DNA of 64,000 bases from Halobacterium noricense (GTDB lineage Archaea; Halobacteriota; Halobacteria; Halobacteriales; Halobacteriaceae), in assembly GCF_021233435.1 (NCBI RefSeq), contig NZ_CP089468.1:2466597-2530596 (forward strand), given 5' to 3'. A program made the position numbers and the translations under genes. The notes beneath the pieces are model-generated. The model saw only the letters and a program-made list of their open reading frames with translations, was not told the origin of the DNA and searched no databases. Shown here piece after piece: positions 17,638-27,931 of this stretch (the first letter of the stretch is position 1; each line of letters starts with the position of its first letter).

Positions 17638-17790
17638 CTTGAGTAGTCGCTTCCTTGGTATAGGATTTCGTATGCCATTCCAAACTTCACAATTAACCCC
17701 TTATTATTAAATATTTTTAACAGAAATGTACAATATGTTCAATCATTTAGGAGGAGAGTTTTTTTTTTTAATTAGGAGAGGTTAGATATA
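17638..17790. other. AT-rich intergenic stretch with a 12-T run
   Basis: 153 bp of island-like AT-rich DNA after the insertion sequence, including TTATTATTAAATATTTTTAAC and a run of T at about 17760-17771. The T run could end plus-strand transcription leaving the insertion sequence. No gene is seen. Confidence 0.5.
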
Positions 17791-18309
17791 TTACCTATGA
17801 AGAGTGAAGGTAGAGTGAATATATGCAAGGAGAAACCCGGGAACCATTGCTATCGTATGCGCTATAAGTCGGAAAAGGAAATTCCCGCCAACGTAGATCG
17901 AAGATCCAACAGAAACCGCGAGAAATAGACCACCGGAAATCTTTCTTAACCGATCTGAACCACAGCCAAATGCCCCTCCCGTTGCAGCTGGGATGGTTCC
18001 TAAACCAATAACAAAAAATATCATCTCTTCATCCAGCAATTTTAGGGAGAATTCAGTAAATCCTAAAGCCGCACTAGTAAATATCAGAGTTACAGTTCCG
18101 ACTGCTCCGAGAACGGATGTTGAACGGAGCTTACCAGTGATAGCCACGAAAATTGCTTCTCCGAATAGTATAGATAGGAATATAATTAGTAGCCAGTGCC
18201 CCGTAGATGGAAGGCTATCCGGTGACCCATTCCCATTTACAGCCCCGAGGATGAATATCCCGTATATAACTACAACCGCGATTAGTACTGATATAATCCG
18301 ACGGAGCAT
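17791..18309 (-). CDS. Small polytopic membrane protein of the accessory island
   Basis: 172 residues. Five hydrophobic segments near residues 5-27, 39-60, 67-87, 93-112 and 122-160 leave almost no soluble domain. Codon use is AT-rich (many ATA, AAA and TTA codons), unlike PAN next door. No family recognised. It is enclosed between an IS6 element and the 3' end of PAN, so it likely arrived with the island. Confidence 0.65.
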   Translation of the reverse strand: MLRRIISVLIAVVVIYGIFILGAVNGNGSPDSLPSTGHWLLIIFLSILFGEAIFVAITGKLRSTSVLGAVGTVTLIFTSAALGFTEFSLKLLDEEMIFFVIGLGTIPAATGGAFGCGSDRLRKISGGLFLAVSVGSSIYVGGNFLFRLIAHTIAMVPGFLLAYIHSTFTLHR

Positions 18310-18448
18310 GTTACATGCGTTATCATCTTTAAGTATAAGTTTTCTGGGAGTGAATAATTCTATGCGGCCTCGTAATTGACTATCTCAGAGACAGAGCTGC
18401 TCGTTTTATAATGGAAACTACCGGAGAAATAAGGGCAGAGTCCTGTGG

Positions 18449-19681
<1,233 letters not shown>

Positions 19682-19737
19682 TCGTTGGTGGTTGTAGGGG
19701 CCGCGCGTAGAAGTTCCTTTGGGTAGGCGGAACGGCG

Positions 19738-20426
19738 GTGTTCAGATAAGGATTGAAAGATGAGGCGGAGCGTTTTCTGAGTGTCTATGCCCGAAAACGC
19801 TCGCCTCAACGGGAATATCGACCAGATCGACTTAGAGTTTGTTGAACGAGAAGCGACACCGCAGCTGCTGATGAAGCTCAGTATTCAGCTCCATCTTGCT
19901 GGACTCTCACTTTCGAATACTGTCTCAATTCTTGAGCTATTCGGTGTCAATCGAGCTCGATCCACCGTTCATAATTGGGTGCACAAGGCCGACCTACAGC
20001 CCGAGTCTGGACGGAATCCGGATCACGTCGCGGTTGACGAAACCGTGATCCGACTCAATAACGAGCAATACTGGCTGTACGCCGCTGTCGATCCCGACAC
20101 AAACAAATTACTCTATACAAAGCTTGAACCGACGCGTACGAACGTGATTGCTCGCTCGTTTTTCGCACAGCTCCGGGAGAAACACGACGTCGATGATGCC
20201 GTGTTTCTCGTTGATGGCGCACCCACGCTGAAAGACGCCTGCAACCGACACGGCCTCCGATTCCAGTATGAAAAACATGGGAATCGGAATGCTGTCGAAC
20301 GTGTCTTTCGAGAGATAAAACGACGAACCTTATCGTTCTCAAACTGTTTCAGCAACGCCGAAGCAGATACCGCCGACGATTGGCTCAGATCCTTCAGCTT
20401 CGCATGGAATCAGCTTATCTGAACAC
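19738..20426 (+). mobile_element. Second IS6-type insertion sequence
   Basis: 689 bp bounded by inverted repeats GTGTTCAGATAAG (left at 19738, right ending at 20426). The transposase stop codon TGA lies inside the right repeat. Flanks GAACGGCG and TACCAGAG do not match, so there is again no target duplication. The inverted repeats and protein differ from the 16.9-kb element: a different member of the same family. It lies just upstream of PAN and beside the 3' end of pepF, where composition changes. Confidence 0.88.
19781..20422 (+). CDS. IS6 family transposase
   Basis: 213 residues from the first start codon (TTG or ATG near 19781-19787). Helix-turn-helix LSLSNTVSILELFGVNRARSTVHNW is followed by the DDE core: VDETVIRL, FLVDGAPTLKDACNRHG and NAVERVFREIKRRT. 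The C-terminal ADDWLRSFSFAWNQLI is typical of haloarchaeal ISH-type IS6 transposases. Intact frame. Only distantly similar to the transposase at 16.9 kb. Confidence 0.92.
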   Translation: MSMPENARLNGNIDQIDLEFVEREATPQLLMKLSIQLHLAGLSLSNTVSILELFGVNRARSTVHNWVHKADLQPESGRNPDHVAVDETVIRLNNEQYWLYAAVDPDTNKLLYTKLEPTRTNVIARSFFAQLREKHDVDDAVFLVDGAPTLKDACNRHGLRFQYEKHGNRNAVERVFREIKRRTLSFSNCFSNAEADTADDWLRSFSFAWNQLI

Positions 20427-20466
20427 TACCAGAGATAGATGATAGGCGGTCAAACCACAGGTATCG

Positions 20467-22263
20467 CTATTCTAGCAGTTCGACCGCCTCATCAAGGTGT
20501 TCTTCGTAAACATCGAGAGCGGTCTCGATGAACTTGGAGTTAGTTACGTCGACCCCGGCGTGGTCGAGGATATCGATGGGGTACTCACTGCCGCCCAGTT
20601 GCAGAGCCTCACGGTACTGGGTCGCAGCTTCATTACCACCTTCATTTAGGATCCGGTCAGCAATTGCAACTGCAGAGCTTATTCCAGTCGCATATTGATA
20701 AACATAAAAATTATAGTAGAAGTGCGGGATGCGCATCCACTCGCTGCGGATGTGGTCGTCGACGACGGCGTTCGCGTAGTAGGCTTCCTTGCGCTCGCCG
20801 TACACCTCGTCGACGCGGTCCGGCGTGAGCGCCTCGCCGTCCTCCGCGAGCGAGTGGAGACGGTGCTCGACGTCCGCGAACAGCGTCTGCCGGTACAGCG
20901 TCGAGCGGAACCGCTCCAGGTACTCGTTGAGGATGTGCTTGCGGAAGTGGTCGTCCTCGACGGTGTCCAGCAGGTGGTTGACGAGCAGCGCCTCGTTGAC
21001 CGTGGAGGCGACTTCCGCCACGAAGATTTCGTAGTCCGAGTAGACGTAGGGCTGCTGTTCACTGGTGTACTGGCTGTGGAGGCTGTGCCCGAGTTCGTGG
21101 GCGAGCGTGAACATCGAGGAGATGTCGTCCTGGTAGTTCATCAGGATGAACGGCTGGGTGTCGTAGGTCCCCCCGGAGTACGCGCCCGAGCGCTTCCCGC
21201 GGTTCTCGTAGACGTCCACCCAGCGGGACTCTAACCCGTCGGCGACGCGGTTCTGGTAGTCCTCGCCGAGTGGCGCGACCGCCTCGACGACGCGCTGCTT
21301 GGCCTCCTCGTAGGGGACTTCGGGGCTCTCCGAATCCACGATTGGCATGTAGAGGTCCCACATCTGGACCTCGTCGACGTCGAGCGCCTCGCGCTTGAGG
21401 TCGACGTGGCGGTGGAGCTTGTCGAGGTTGTCGTCGACGGTCTCCACGAGGTTGTCGTACACCTCCGTGGGGATGTTCGCGCCGTCGAGGGCGGCCGCGC
21501 GGGCGGTGTCGTAGTTGCGCGCCTCCGCGAGCTTGACGTCCTTCTTGACCTGGTTCTTCATCGTCGCGCCGATGGTGTTGCGGACGTCGCCGATGGTCTC
21601 GAAAAAGGATTCGTGGACGGTCTGGCGGAACTCGCGGTCGGGGTTCTTCAGGAGCTTCGTGAAGTTCGCCTGCGAGATTTCGACGGCCTCGCCCTCGGGG
21701 TCCTCGACGGTCGGGAATTCGAGGTCCGCGTCCGTCAGCATGTTGTACGCGTCACTCGGCGCGCCGAGCACCTCGCCGAGGTCGCTGAGCAGTTCCTCAA
21801 CCTCCGCCGAGCGCGTGTGCGGCTTCATGCGGAGGACGTCGTCGAAGTAGTGCTCGTAGGTCGCCAGTTCGGGCTCTTCTTCGACGAATTCCTGAAGTTC
21901 CTCGCGCGTGCAATCCTGCAGTTCCGGGCCGAAGAACGAGCTCGCGCTGGAGACGTCCGCCATCAGGCTGGACGCCCGCGCCCGCAGCGCCTGGTAGTGC
22001 TGGTCCCGCGTGTCCTCGTCCGAGCGCATGCGGGCGTACGCCGACACCTGCTCGGCTTCGCGGTGGATTTCGTCCCGGAGCTGGAGGGCTTCGAGGAGGG
22101 TCTCGCCGGACTCGGTGAGTCGCCCCTCGTAGGCTTCGAGGTCGTCGAGCCGCGACGCGACGTCCTCGTAGGCGGCTTCCCAGTCGTCGTCGGTCGCGTA
22201 GATGCTCTCCAAGTCCCACGTGTGTTTCTCGGACAGCTCGCTGCGTTCGGGAACGCTGCTCAT
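20467..22263 (-). CDS. pepF: Oligoendopeptidase F (M3 family)
   Basis: 598 residues. Cytoplasmic zinc metallopeptidase that trims oligopeptides. The zinc motif HELGHSLHSQY is near residue 389 and the downstream glutamate region (VAEVASTVNEALL) near 425. The first 515 codons are GC-rich and core-like. From about 20718 down to the stop the DNA becomes distinctly lower in GC, with codons ATT, TAT, AAT and GCA, while the protein stays alignable in character (NFYVYQYATGISSAVAIADRIL). This suggests the 3' end was replaced by a homologous segment from a lower-GC donor, next to the IS element. Confidence 0.93.
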   Translation of the reverse strand: MSSVPERSELSEKHTWDLESIYATDDDWEAAYEDVASRLDDLEAYEGRLTESGETLLEALQLRDEIHREAEQVSAYARMRSDEDTRDQHYQALRARASSLMADVSSASSFFGPELQDCTREELQEFVEEEPELATYEHYFDDVLRMKPHTRSAEVEELLSDLGEVLGAPSDAYNMLTDADLEFPTVEDPEGEAVEISQANFTKLLKNPDREFRQTVHESFFETIGDVRNTIGATMKNQVKKDVKLAEARNYDTARAAALDGANIPTEVYDNLVETVDDNLDKLHRHVDLKREALDVDEVQMWDLYMPIVDSESPEVPYEEAKQRVVEAVAPLGEDYQNRVADGLESRWVDVYENRGKRSGAYSGGTYDTQPFILMNYQDDISSMFTLAHELGHSLHSQYTSEQQPYVYSDYEIFVAEVASTVNEALLVNHLLDTVEDDHFRKHILNEYLERFRSTLYRQTLFADVEHRLHSLAEDGEALTPDRVDEVYGERKEAYYANAVVDDHIRSEWMRIPHFYYNFYVYQYATGISSAVAIADRILNEGGNEAATQYREALQLGGSEYPIDILDHAGVDVTNSKFIETALDVYEEHLDEAVELLE

Positions 22264-22341
22264 GGCGTGTTCGTTCGGTGCAGGCCGGTTAAACGTTGAT
22301 GAACGACGGGGCGATTGCCGGCGCTCGGCCGCGAACGTAAC

Positions 22342-23136
22342 TCACAGGGAGTCGGCGACGTGACCGGCGACGCGCGCTCTCGCACGGCGTTCCTCGCGCA
22401 GGTCCGCGAACATCTCCCGAGTCGCGGCTGCAGCGGGCGGCTCGGCGTCGAAGTCGAGGTCGTAGTCGACATCGTGGAGCACCAACGGCCCCGCCGGCGC
22501 GGGCGGTACGCCCTCGGGTCCCTCGATTGGTTCGGCGGCGAGCAGCCGGTCGATGCGGTCGAAGTCGCCGCCGCCTGCGACCGCCTGCACGAGCGCGACG
22601 ACGCGGCGCACGAGTTCGCGGCAGAATCCGCTCGCGCGCAGCCTCACCACCAAAAAGTCGCCTTCACGCTCGATGCCACCCGACACTTCGCGGACGGTGT
22701 TCGTGTCGTCGGGGGTGAGGTTGTGGAAGTCGTGCTCGCCGAGCAGCCGGTCGAGCGCGCGGCGCGCTCGCTTGTCGTCCTCGTCTCCAGCGAGCCAGAA
22801 GTACCGATACTCCCGCCAATTCGCGTCGTGAGTCGCATGAAAGTCCGCGGGCGCGTCGGCAGTCGCCCACGTGCGGAGCGGCCCGGAGAGTTCACTGTTC
22901 AGCCCGGACGGCGTCAGCCACGTGGGTGCGTCGAATGCGATGGTCTGCGCGCGCGCCGACACGCCGGCATCCGTGCGGCCGGCGGCGGCGTAGCCCGGTG
23001 GTTTCTCGCCCTCGAAGACGCCTAGGCGTCGGAGCGCGCCGAACAGTTCGCCCTCGACGGTCGTGACGTCGGGCTGGCGCTGGAACCCGTAGTAGGGGCG
23101 GCCGTCGTAGGCGACGCGGAACGCGCGACGGGGCAT
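22342..23136 (-). CDS. truA: tRNA pseudouridine synthase A
   Basis: 264 residues. Forms pseudouridine at positions 38-40 of tRNA anticodon arms. The catalytic aspartate lies in AAGRTDAGVSA (near residue 55). Also present: FRVAYDGRPYYGFQRQP at the N terminus, REYRYFWLAGDED and the GFCRELVRRVVALVQAVAGG patch. It begins 3 bp after the hisS stop, so the two are an operon linking tRNA charging and modification. Confidence 0.93.
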   Translation of the reverse strand: MPRRAFRVAYDGRPYYGFQRQPDVTTVEGELFGALRRLGVFEGEKPPGYAAAGRTDAGVSARAQTIAFDAPTWLTPSGLNSELSGPLRTWATADAPADFHATHDANWREYRYFWLAGDEDDKRARRALDRLLGEHDFHNLTPDDTNTVREVSGGIEREGDFLVVRLRASGFCRELVRRVVALVQAVAGGGDFDRIDRLLAAEPIEGPEGVPPAPAGPLVLHDVDYDLDFDAEPPAAAATREMFADLREERRARARVAGHVADSL

Positions 23137-23139
23137 TCG

Positions 23140-24438
23140 TCAGGCGAAGTCCTGGTACCGAGGTTCGTCCCGGTCGCCGGGGAAGTCCTCGAAGGGCGCG
23201 GTGGTCTGGTCGCCGCTCGCCATGTCCTTGACGGTAACTTCGCCGTTCGCGAGGTCCTGCTCGCCGACGATGACGACGGTCGCCGCGCCGATGCTGTCGG
23301 CGTAGTTCATCTGCGCGCCGAAGCTCCGGTTGGCCACGTCGCTCTCGACGACGTGGCCGCGGGCGCGGAGGTCGCTGGCGACGCGCGCCGCCTCTGCCTC
23401 CGTGTCGCCGACCTGGAGCACGTAGTAGTCCGTCGCGAGGTCGCCCTCGGGGCGGACGCCAGCGCGCTCCAGCAGGAGGTTCAAGGGCGCGTGACCGGGC
23501 GCGACGCCGACCGCGGGCGTGGGCTGGCCGCCGAACGACTCGATGAGGTCGTCGTAGCGGCCGCCGCCGAACACGGAGCGCCCGATGTCGCCGGTGGCGT
23601 CGAAGCACTCGAAGACGACGCCGGTGTAGTAGTCGAGGCCCCGAGCTGTGGTCAGCGAGATGTCGCAGTACTCGCGGACGCCGAGGTTCTCGGCGGCGTC
23701 GAGGACCGCCTGGAGGTTCTGGACGGCGTCCGCGACGCGCTCGGTGCCGGCGAACTCGACGAGTGCGTCGAGGTCGTCGCCCGCAAGCAGGTCGTCGAAC
23801 TGTTCGGCCTGGTCGTAGGAGAGGCCGGCGTCCGCGAGGCCGTCGAGGTACTCCGCCCGCTCGATTTTCTCGCGCTTGTCCACGACGCGGATGGCGTCCT
23901 CGGTGTCGACGTCGGCTTCGAAGGCGTTCAGCAGACCGCCGAGGATGTCGCGGTGGGAGACGCGGAACTCGAAGTCCTCGCCCGTGAGGCCGAGACTCGT
24001 CAGGCCGTCGGCGGCGACCGCCAGCACTTCGGCGTCCGCGCGCGGGTCGCTGGAGCCGAAGATGTCGACGTTCGTCTGGTAGAACTCCCGGAAGCGGCCC
24101 TGCTGGGGCTCCTCGTAGCGCCAGAACGCGCGCGTCGAGTACCACTTGATGGGCTTCGAGAGCTCCTGCTGTTTCGCGACGACCATGCGCGCGACCGTCG
24201 GCGTCAGTTCGGGCGTGAGCGCGACGTCGCGGCCGCCCTGGTCGGTGAACGAGTAGAGTTCGTCGACGATGCCCTCGCCGGACTTGTCGACGTACAGCTG
24301 CGTCGACTCCAGCGCGGGCGTCCCGATTTCCCGGAAGCCGTACCGGCGCGCCGCGTCCTCGACGGCGTCCATCGCCTCGCGGCGCGGCCCCATCTCCTCG
24401 GGGTAGAAGTCGCGGAATCCCTTGAGTCGGTCGTACAT
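23140..24438 (-). CDS. hisS: Histidyl-tRNA synthetase
   Basis: 432 residues. Class II synthetase that charges tRNA-His. N-terminal GFRDFYPEEMGPR, motif 2 FWRYEEPQQGRFREFYQTNVDIFG (split here as RYEEPQQGRFREF), the HisRS signature GLDYYTGVVFE near residue 265 and motif 3 in the AVGVAPGHAPLNLLLERAG stretch. A C-terminal anticodon-binding domain follows (DYYVLQVGDTEAEAARVA). First gene of the hisS-truA operon; start ATG 24438. Confidence 0.95.
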   Translation of the reverse strand: MYDRLKGFRDFYPEEMGPRREAMDAVEDAARRYGFREIGTPALESTQLYVDKSGEGIVDELYSFTDQGGRDVALTPELTPTVARMVVAKQQELSKPIKWYSTRAFWRYEEPQQGRFREFYQTNVDIFGSSDPRADAEVLAVAADGLTSLGLTGEDFEFRVSHRDILGGLLNAFEADVDTEDAIRVVDKREKIERAEYLDGLADAGLSYDQAEQFDDLLAGDDLDALVEFAGTERVADAVQNLQAVLDAAENLGVREYCDISLTTARGLDYYTGVVFECFDATGDIGRSVFGGGRYDDLIESFGGQPTPAVGVAPGHAPLNLLLERAGVRPEGDLATDYYVLQVGDTEAEAARVASDLRARGHVVESDVANRSFGAQMNYADSIGAATVVIVGEQDLANGEVTVKDMASGDQTTAPFEDFPGDRDEPRYQDFA

Positions 24439-24488
24439 ACCCCGTGGTTCGCCCGTGCCGCGCTTGAAAGCTTCCGTTCGCGGGGAGG

Positions 24489-25364
24489 CTACACGGCAAT
24501 CAGACCGACGCCGACCACGGCGAGCACGGCAGCGCCGAGCCGCCGGCGCAAGCCGGGTTCGCCCAACAGTATGCAGCCGAGCAGGACGGCGACGATGGCC
24601 TGCCCGTTGACGAGCGTCGAGGCGATGCTGGCGGGTGCGCTAGCGAACGCGAGCGCGGTCACGTGCTCGGCGACTGCGACCCCAGCGCCGGTCACTGCGA
24701 ACTTCCCGAGAAACGGCCGGATTCCGGTGACGGGCCAGCGACGGAGCGCGAGCGGCACGACCACGACGGCGACGCTCCCGAGATACACTGGCACCCAGAG
24801 CCGCGTCGGGAACGTGAACCCGTCGAGGACGACCCGGCGGCCGACGTCGCTGACGGCGAACAGCGCCGCCGAAACGAGCGCGAGTTGGGCGGCCCGGGAG
24901 TGGACGGCGCGCCGGAACGGTTCGAGGACGTCCCCGCCCTCGTAGTTGGCGAGGTAGACCGCGGTCGTGGCGACGACGATGCCGGCGACCGCCGTCGGTT
25001 CGAGGTACGCGCCGAGCACGAGCACCTCGATGGGCACGACGAACACCGGGACGATTTTCGCAATCGGCGCGACGTAGGAGACGTCGCCGACGGCCAGCGC
25101 CTGCACCGAGACGACGAACGCGAGCGCGCCGAACACGACGGTGCCGGCGAACACCGTAATCGACCACGCGTCCATCGGCGGGAACGCCGGCAGCCCGTTG
25201 CCGCCGGTCGCGACGGCGAACGGGAGGTACCATACGATGGCAGCGGCGTTGACGAACACCGTGAGGACGGCACCGTGTACGCCCACGAAGTATCGTTTCA
25301 GCGCGAAGAGATACACGCCCCACAGGCCCGCGGCGGCAAGCGCGTAGACTAACCCGGACTCCAT
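24489..25364 (-). CDS. EamA/DMT-family transporter
   Basis: 291 residues with ten hydrophobic segments made of two related halves (EamA repeats), the drug/metabolite transporter layout. Visible patches: YALAAAGLWGVYLFALKRYFVG, ALAVGDVSYVAPIAKIVPVFVVP and TSTLVNGQAIVAVLLGCILLGEPG-like near the end. Substrate cannot be predicted; relatives export amino acids, nucleobases or drugs. It is separately transcribed from hisS, 50 bp upstream of it on the same strand. Confidence 0.82.
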   Translation of the reverse strand: MESGLVYALAAAGLWGVYLFALKRYFVGVHGAVLTVFVNAAAIVWYLPFAVATGGNGLPAFPPMDAWSITVFAGTVVFGALAFVVSVQALAVGDVSYVAPIAKIVPVFVVPIEVLVLGAYLEPTAVAGIVVATTAVYLANYEGGDVLEPFRRAVHSRAAQLALVSAALFAVSDVGRRVVLDGFTFPTRLWVPVYLGSVAVVVVPLALRRWPVTGIRPFLGKFAVTGAGVAVAEHVTALAFASAPASIASTLVNGQAIVAVLLGCILLGEPGLRRRLGAAVLAVVGVGLIAV

Positions 25365-25421
25365 TCACGCGAACGGAATCCGCGCCGAGAGAAGAGTGGT
25401 TCGATTGCGGACCGCCGACAG

Positions 25422-26015
25422 CTACTCGCGGAGGCCGTGGACGTACGTCTGGTCGTGGTCGGGGAACACCTCGCGGATAGCGTCCTCGCCGTGTTCCTCG
25501 CGGAGAATTGCGCGCAACTCGGCCTCGTAATCGGCGCGCGGAATCTCCTCGCTGGGGCCGACCTCGACGTCGAGTTCGGCGTCCACGAGGCGGTCGACGG
25601 CGCCGCGGCCGAAGCCGGCCAGCGGCGAGAGGTAGTCGACGCCGTGGCGGTCTTCGAGGCTCTGGGCTTGCGCCCGCGAGACCGTGGGCACGCGGTCGTC
25701 GCGGCGCGTGCCGTCGGCGACGGCGTCGAAGTCGAGGGCGGCGACGGCTTCCAGCGCTTCCTCGTGGACGTGCTGGATGCCGTTGCGCGGGTAGCCGTCC
25801 TCGCGCATGCGCTCGACGGCGTCTTTGGCGACTTCGCGGTCGAGTTCCAGCGCGCGGAACGCGAAGCCGGCGGCGTCGGCCGCCCGCTCGGCGTGCTCGT
25901 GCTCGTCAGTCACGCCGAAGTGCGCGGTGACGAGCGTGACGTCGTAGAACCGCTCGACGAGCAGCGCCGCCAGCGTGGAGTCCTTCCCGCCGCTGTAGAG
26001 CAAGCCCAGCCGCAT
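25422..26015 (-). CDS. PP-loop ATP-pyrophosphatase family protein
   Basis: 197 residues. The N terminus MRLGLLYSGGKDSTLAALL is a PP-loop (SGGKDS) as in ATP-dependent tRNA-modifying and amidating enzymes that adenylate a carbonyl. Further conserved features: DGTRRDDRVPTVSR and YLSPLAGFGRGAVDRLVD. Substrate unknown; linkage to S19e and PDCD5 suggests an RNA or translation role (inference). It starts 3 bp after the PDCD5-like gene and shares its operon. Confidence 0.82.
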   Translation of the reverse strand: MRLGLLYSGGKDSTLAALLVERFYDVTLVTAHFGVTDEHEHAERAADAAGFAFRALELDREVAKDAVERMREDGYPRNGIQHVHEEALEAVAALDFDAVADGTRRDDRVPTVSRAQAQSLEDRHGVDYLSPLAGFGRGAVDRLVDAELDVEVGPSEEIPRADYEAELRAILREEHGEDAIREVFPDHDQTYVHGLRE

Positions 26016-26018
26016 CGC

Positions 26019-26378
26019 CTACCGGCGGTTGATGTTGAAGCTCTGGGAGTCGGGCTTGAGTTCGCGGAGCAGGTCTTTCATCTGCTCCTCGTCGATCTGG
26101 TCCTGGAGGCGACCGGACTGGGCGAGCGCGAGAATCTGCTGTTCGGCCTTCTCGGCGAACTCTGGCTTGCTCATCTTGATGGTGTTGAGGCGCTTGCGCG
26201 CGCCGTCGGTGAGGTGCTGTTTGAGCAGCGCCTGCTTCGGCTGTTCGGCCTGCTCACGCTGGGCCTGCTGGGCCGCGCCGGCGTCACCGCCGCCCTGCTG
26301 CTGTTTCTGCTGCTTGAGCTGTTCTTTCTTCTGCTGGCGCAGTTCTTCGAGCCGGTCGTCGTCCGGGCTTCCACTCAT
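26019..26378 (-). CDS. PDCD5-like DNA-binding protein
   Basis: 119 residues. Begins with a charged, glutamine-rich disordered helix ([20 protein letters not shown]), then a compact helical core ([58 protein letters not shown]). This is the archaeal homologue of human PDCD5/TFAR19, a small helical protein that binds nucleic acid in vitro. It lies between S19e and the PP-loop gene on the same strand, a common archaeal order. Confidence 0.92.
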   Translation of the reverse strand: MSGSPDDDRLEELRQQKKEQLKQQKQQQGGGDAGAAQQAQREQAEQPKQALLKQHLTDGARKRLNTIKMSKPEFAEKAEQQILALAQSGRLQDQIDEEQMKDLLRELKPDSQSFNINRR

Positions 26379-26474
26379 ACGCGACAGTAGTCGGTGAATC
26401 CGGATAATTCTGACGCAACAGGGTGGTAGCGCCGTGGCTACGCGGGCAAGAACGGCGGAAAAGCGGCGGTAGCG

Positions 26475-26930
26475 TTACGCGTAGCGTTCGAGCTCGGGAC
26501 GGTCGAGCGCTTCGATGACGTCGCCGGCCGTCTCGTCGAGGAGGCTGCGACCCTCGGCGGTGACGACGCGACCACGGTTGTGCTGCTGCTCGACGAGGTC
26601 CTCGTCTTCGAGCTGCTGGAGCGCGGTGCGGACGATGTTCCGGGAGCTGGACGTGCTGTCCGGCGGGGAGACGCCGTATCGGTTGGAGCCGTCGGTAGTG
26701 TCGCCGTAGGCCGTCGCGAGGCGCTTGACGCCGATGGGGCCTTCCATCGCGACCTTGCGGAGGATGCTGGCGGTGCGGCGCGCCCAGAAGTCTTCCTGCT
26801 CGGGGGGGAGTTCGCGGCCAACGCCGGTCTTTGCGAACTGCGCCCAGTCCGGTTCGTCGAGTCGGTCTTCGAGCTCGCTCGCGAGCTCGTCGACGAGCTC
26901 GTCAGCGGGAGCGTCGTAGAGGGTTGCCAT
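26475..26930 (-). CDS. rps19e: 30S ribosomal protein S19e
   Basis: 151 residues from ATG 26930 (MATLYDAPADELVDELASEL); an upstream in-frame start would run into the thiL promoter. Winged-helix small-subunit protein found only in archaea and eukaryotes. Diagnostic parts: PDWAQFAKTGVGRELPPEQEDFWARRTASILRK (in two blocks), GPIGVKRLATAYGD and the NIVRTALQQLEDEDLVEQ helix. First gene of the operon with PDCD5 and the PP-loop gene; divergent from thiL. Confidence 0.95.
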   Translation of the reverse strand: MATLYDAPADELVDELASELEDRLDEPDWAQFAKTGVGRELPPEQEDFWARRTASILRKVAMEGPIGVKRLATAYGDTTDGSNRYGVSPPDSTSSSRNIVRTALQQLEDEDLVEQQHNRGRVVTAEGRSLLDETAGDVIEALDRPELERYA

Positions 26931-27070
26931 TACGCGGAATTCACGTCGGATTCGTTTAAAGCCATCGTTAGGGACTCGTGCGGCGTCGTCGGGGCCTTCC
27001 AGTCGCCGACGGCGAGAGCGGGCGCGCACGCATCCGGGGCGTTTTAGGCCGCGACTGCGAACCCGGGGAC

Positions 27071-27931
27071 ATGAACGAACGGGCGGCCCTCGACGTGGTC
27101 GGTGGGCTCGTCGCGGGCGCCGGCGACGACGCCGCGGTCGTCGACGACACGGTGTTCACCATCGACATGCTCCACGAGACGACCGACTTTCCGGATGGCA
27201 CGACCCGGTACACGGCGGGCTGGCGGTCGGTGGGCGCGTCGCTGTCGGACGTCGCCGCGATGGGCGCGGACGCGACGGCGGCGGTCGGCGTCTACGGCGC
27301 ACCCGACTTCGACAGGAGCGAACTGCGCGCGTACGTCGAGGGCGCGCTGGACGTCTGCGAGGCGGTCGACGCGGAGTACGTCGGCGGCGACCTCGACGGC
27401 CACGACGAGTTCACGGTGGCGACGGCCGCCATCGGCCGCACCGACGACCCCGTCCTCCGGGACGGCGCGAGTCCGGGGGACATCCTCGTCGTGACGGGTG
27501 CACTGGGCCGGACCGCCGCAGCCATGCAGCAGTTCGACTCCCGAAATATCGAGCGGGCGAACGAGCTGTTCCGGTTCGAGCCGCGCGTCCGAGCGGGCCG
27601 TGTGCTCGCCGGGCACGCGACCGCGATGATGGACTCCAGCGACGGGCTCGCGCGCTCACTCCACCAGCTCGCGGAAGCCAGCGACTGCGGGTTCGCGGTG
27701 GACGGCGACGGCGTCCCGGTCGCCGACGAACTCCGCGGTGCCGTCGAGGACCCACTCGACACGGCCGTGACGTACGGCGAGGACTTCGAACTCGTGGCGA
27801 CCGTACCCGAGAATGCGGTCGGAGCGGTGCGTGAGGCGGCGGACGTTCCAGTTTCGGTCGTCGGCGAGGTCACGGCGTCGGACGTGACGCTGGACGGCGA
27901 GCCGCTGGCGGACCGCGGCTGGACGCACTAG
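27071..27931 (+). CDS. thiL: Thiamine-monophosphate kinase
   Basis: 286 residues. Phosphorylates thiamine monophosphate to the active cofactor thiamine diphosphate. AIR-synthase fold: GAGDDAAVVDDTVFTIDMLHE (N-terminal metal site), VGASLSDVAAMGADATA, YVGGDLDGHDEF, GALGRTAAAMQ and MMDSSDGLARSLHQL. ATG 27071 is chosen over the longer frame from 26978. The stop shares CTAG with the convergent site-2 protease gene. Confidence 0.92.
   Translation: MNERAALDVVGGLVAGAGDDAAVVDDTVFTIDMLHETTDFPDGTTRYTAGWRSVGASLSDVAAMGADATAAVGVYGAPDFDRSELRAYVEGALDVCEAVDAEYVGGDLDGHDEFTVATAAIGRTDDPVLRDGASPGDILVVTGALGRTAAAMQQFDSRNIERANELFRFEPRVRAGRVLAGHATAMMDSSDGLARSLHQLAEASDCGFAVDGDGVPVADELRGAVEDPLDTAVTYGEDFELVATVPENAVGAVREAADVPVSVVGEVTASDVTLDGEPLADRGWTH

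Noticed and set aside
22892-24499. 535-codon minus-strand frame over hisS
   Set aside because: Arg/Pro-rich shadow of hisS in another frame; no family features.
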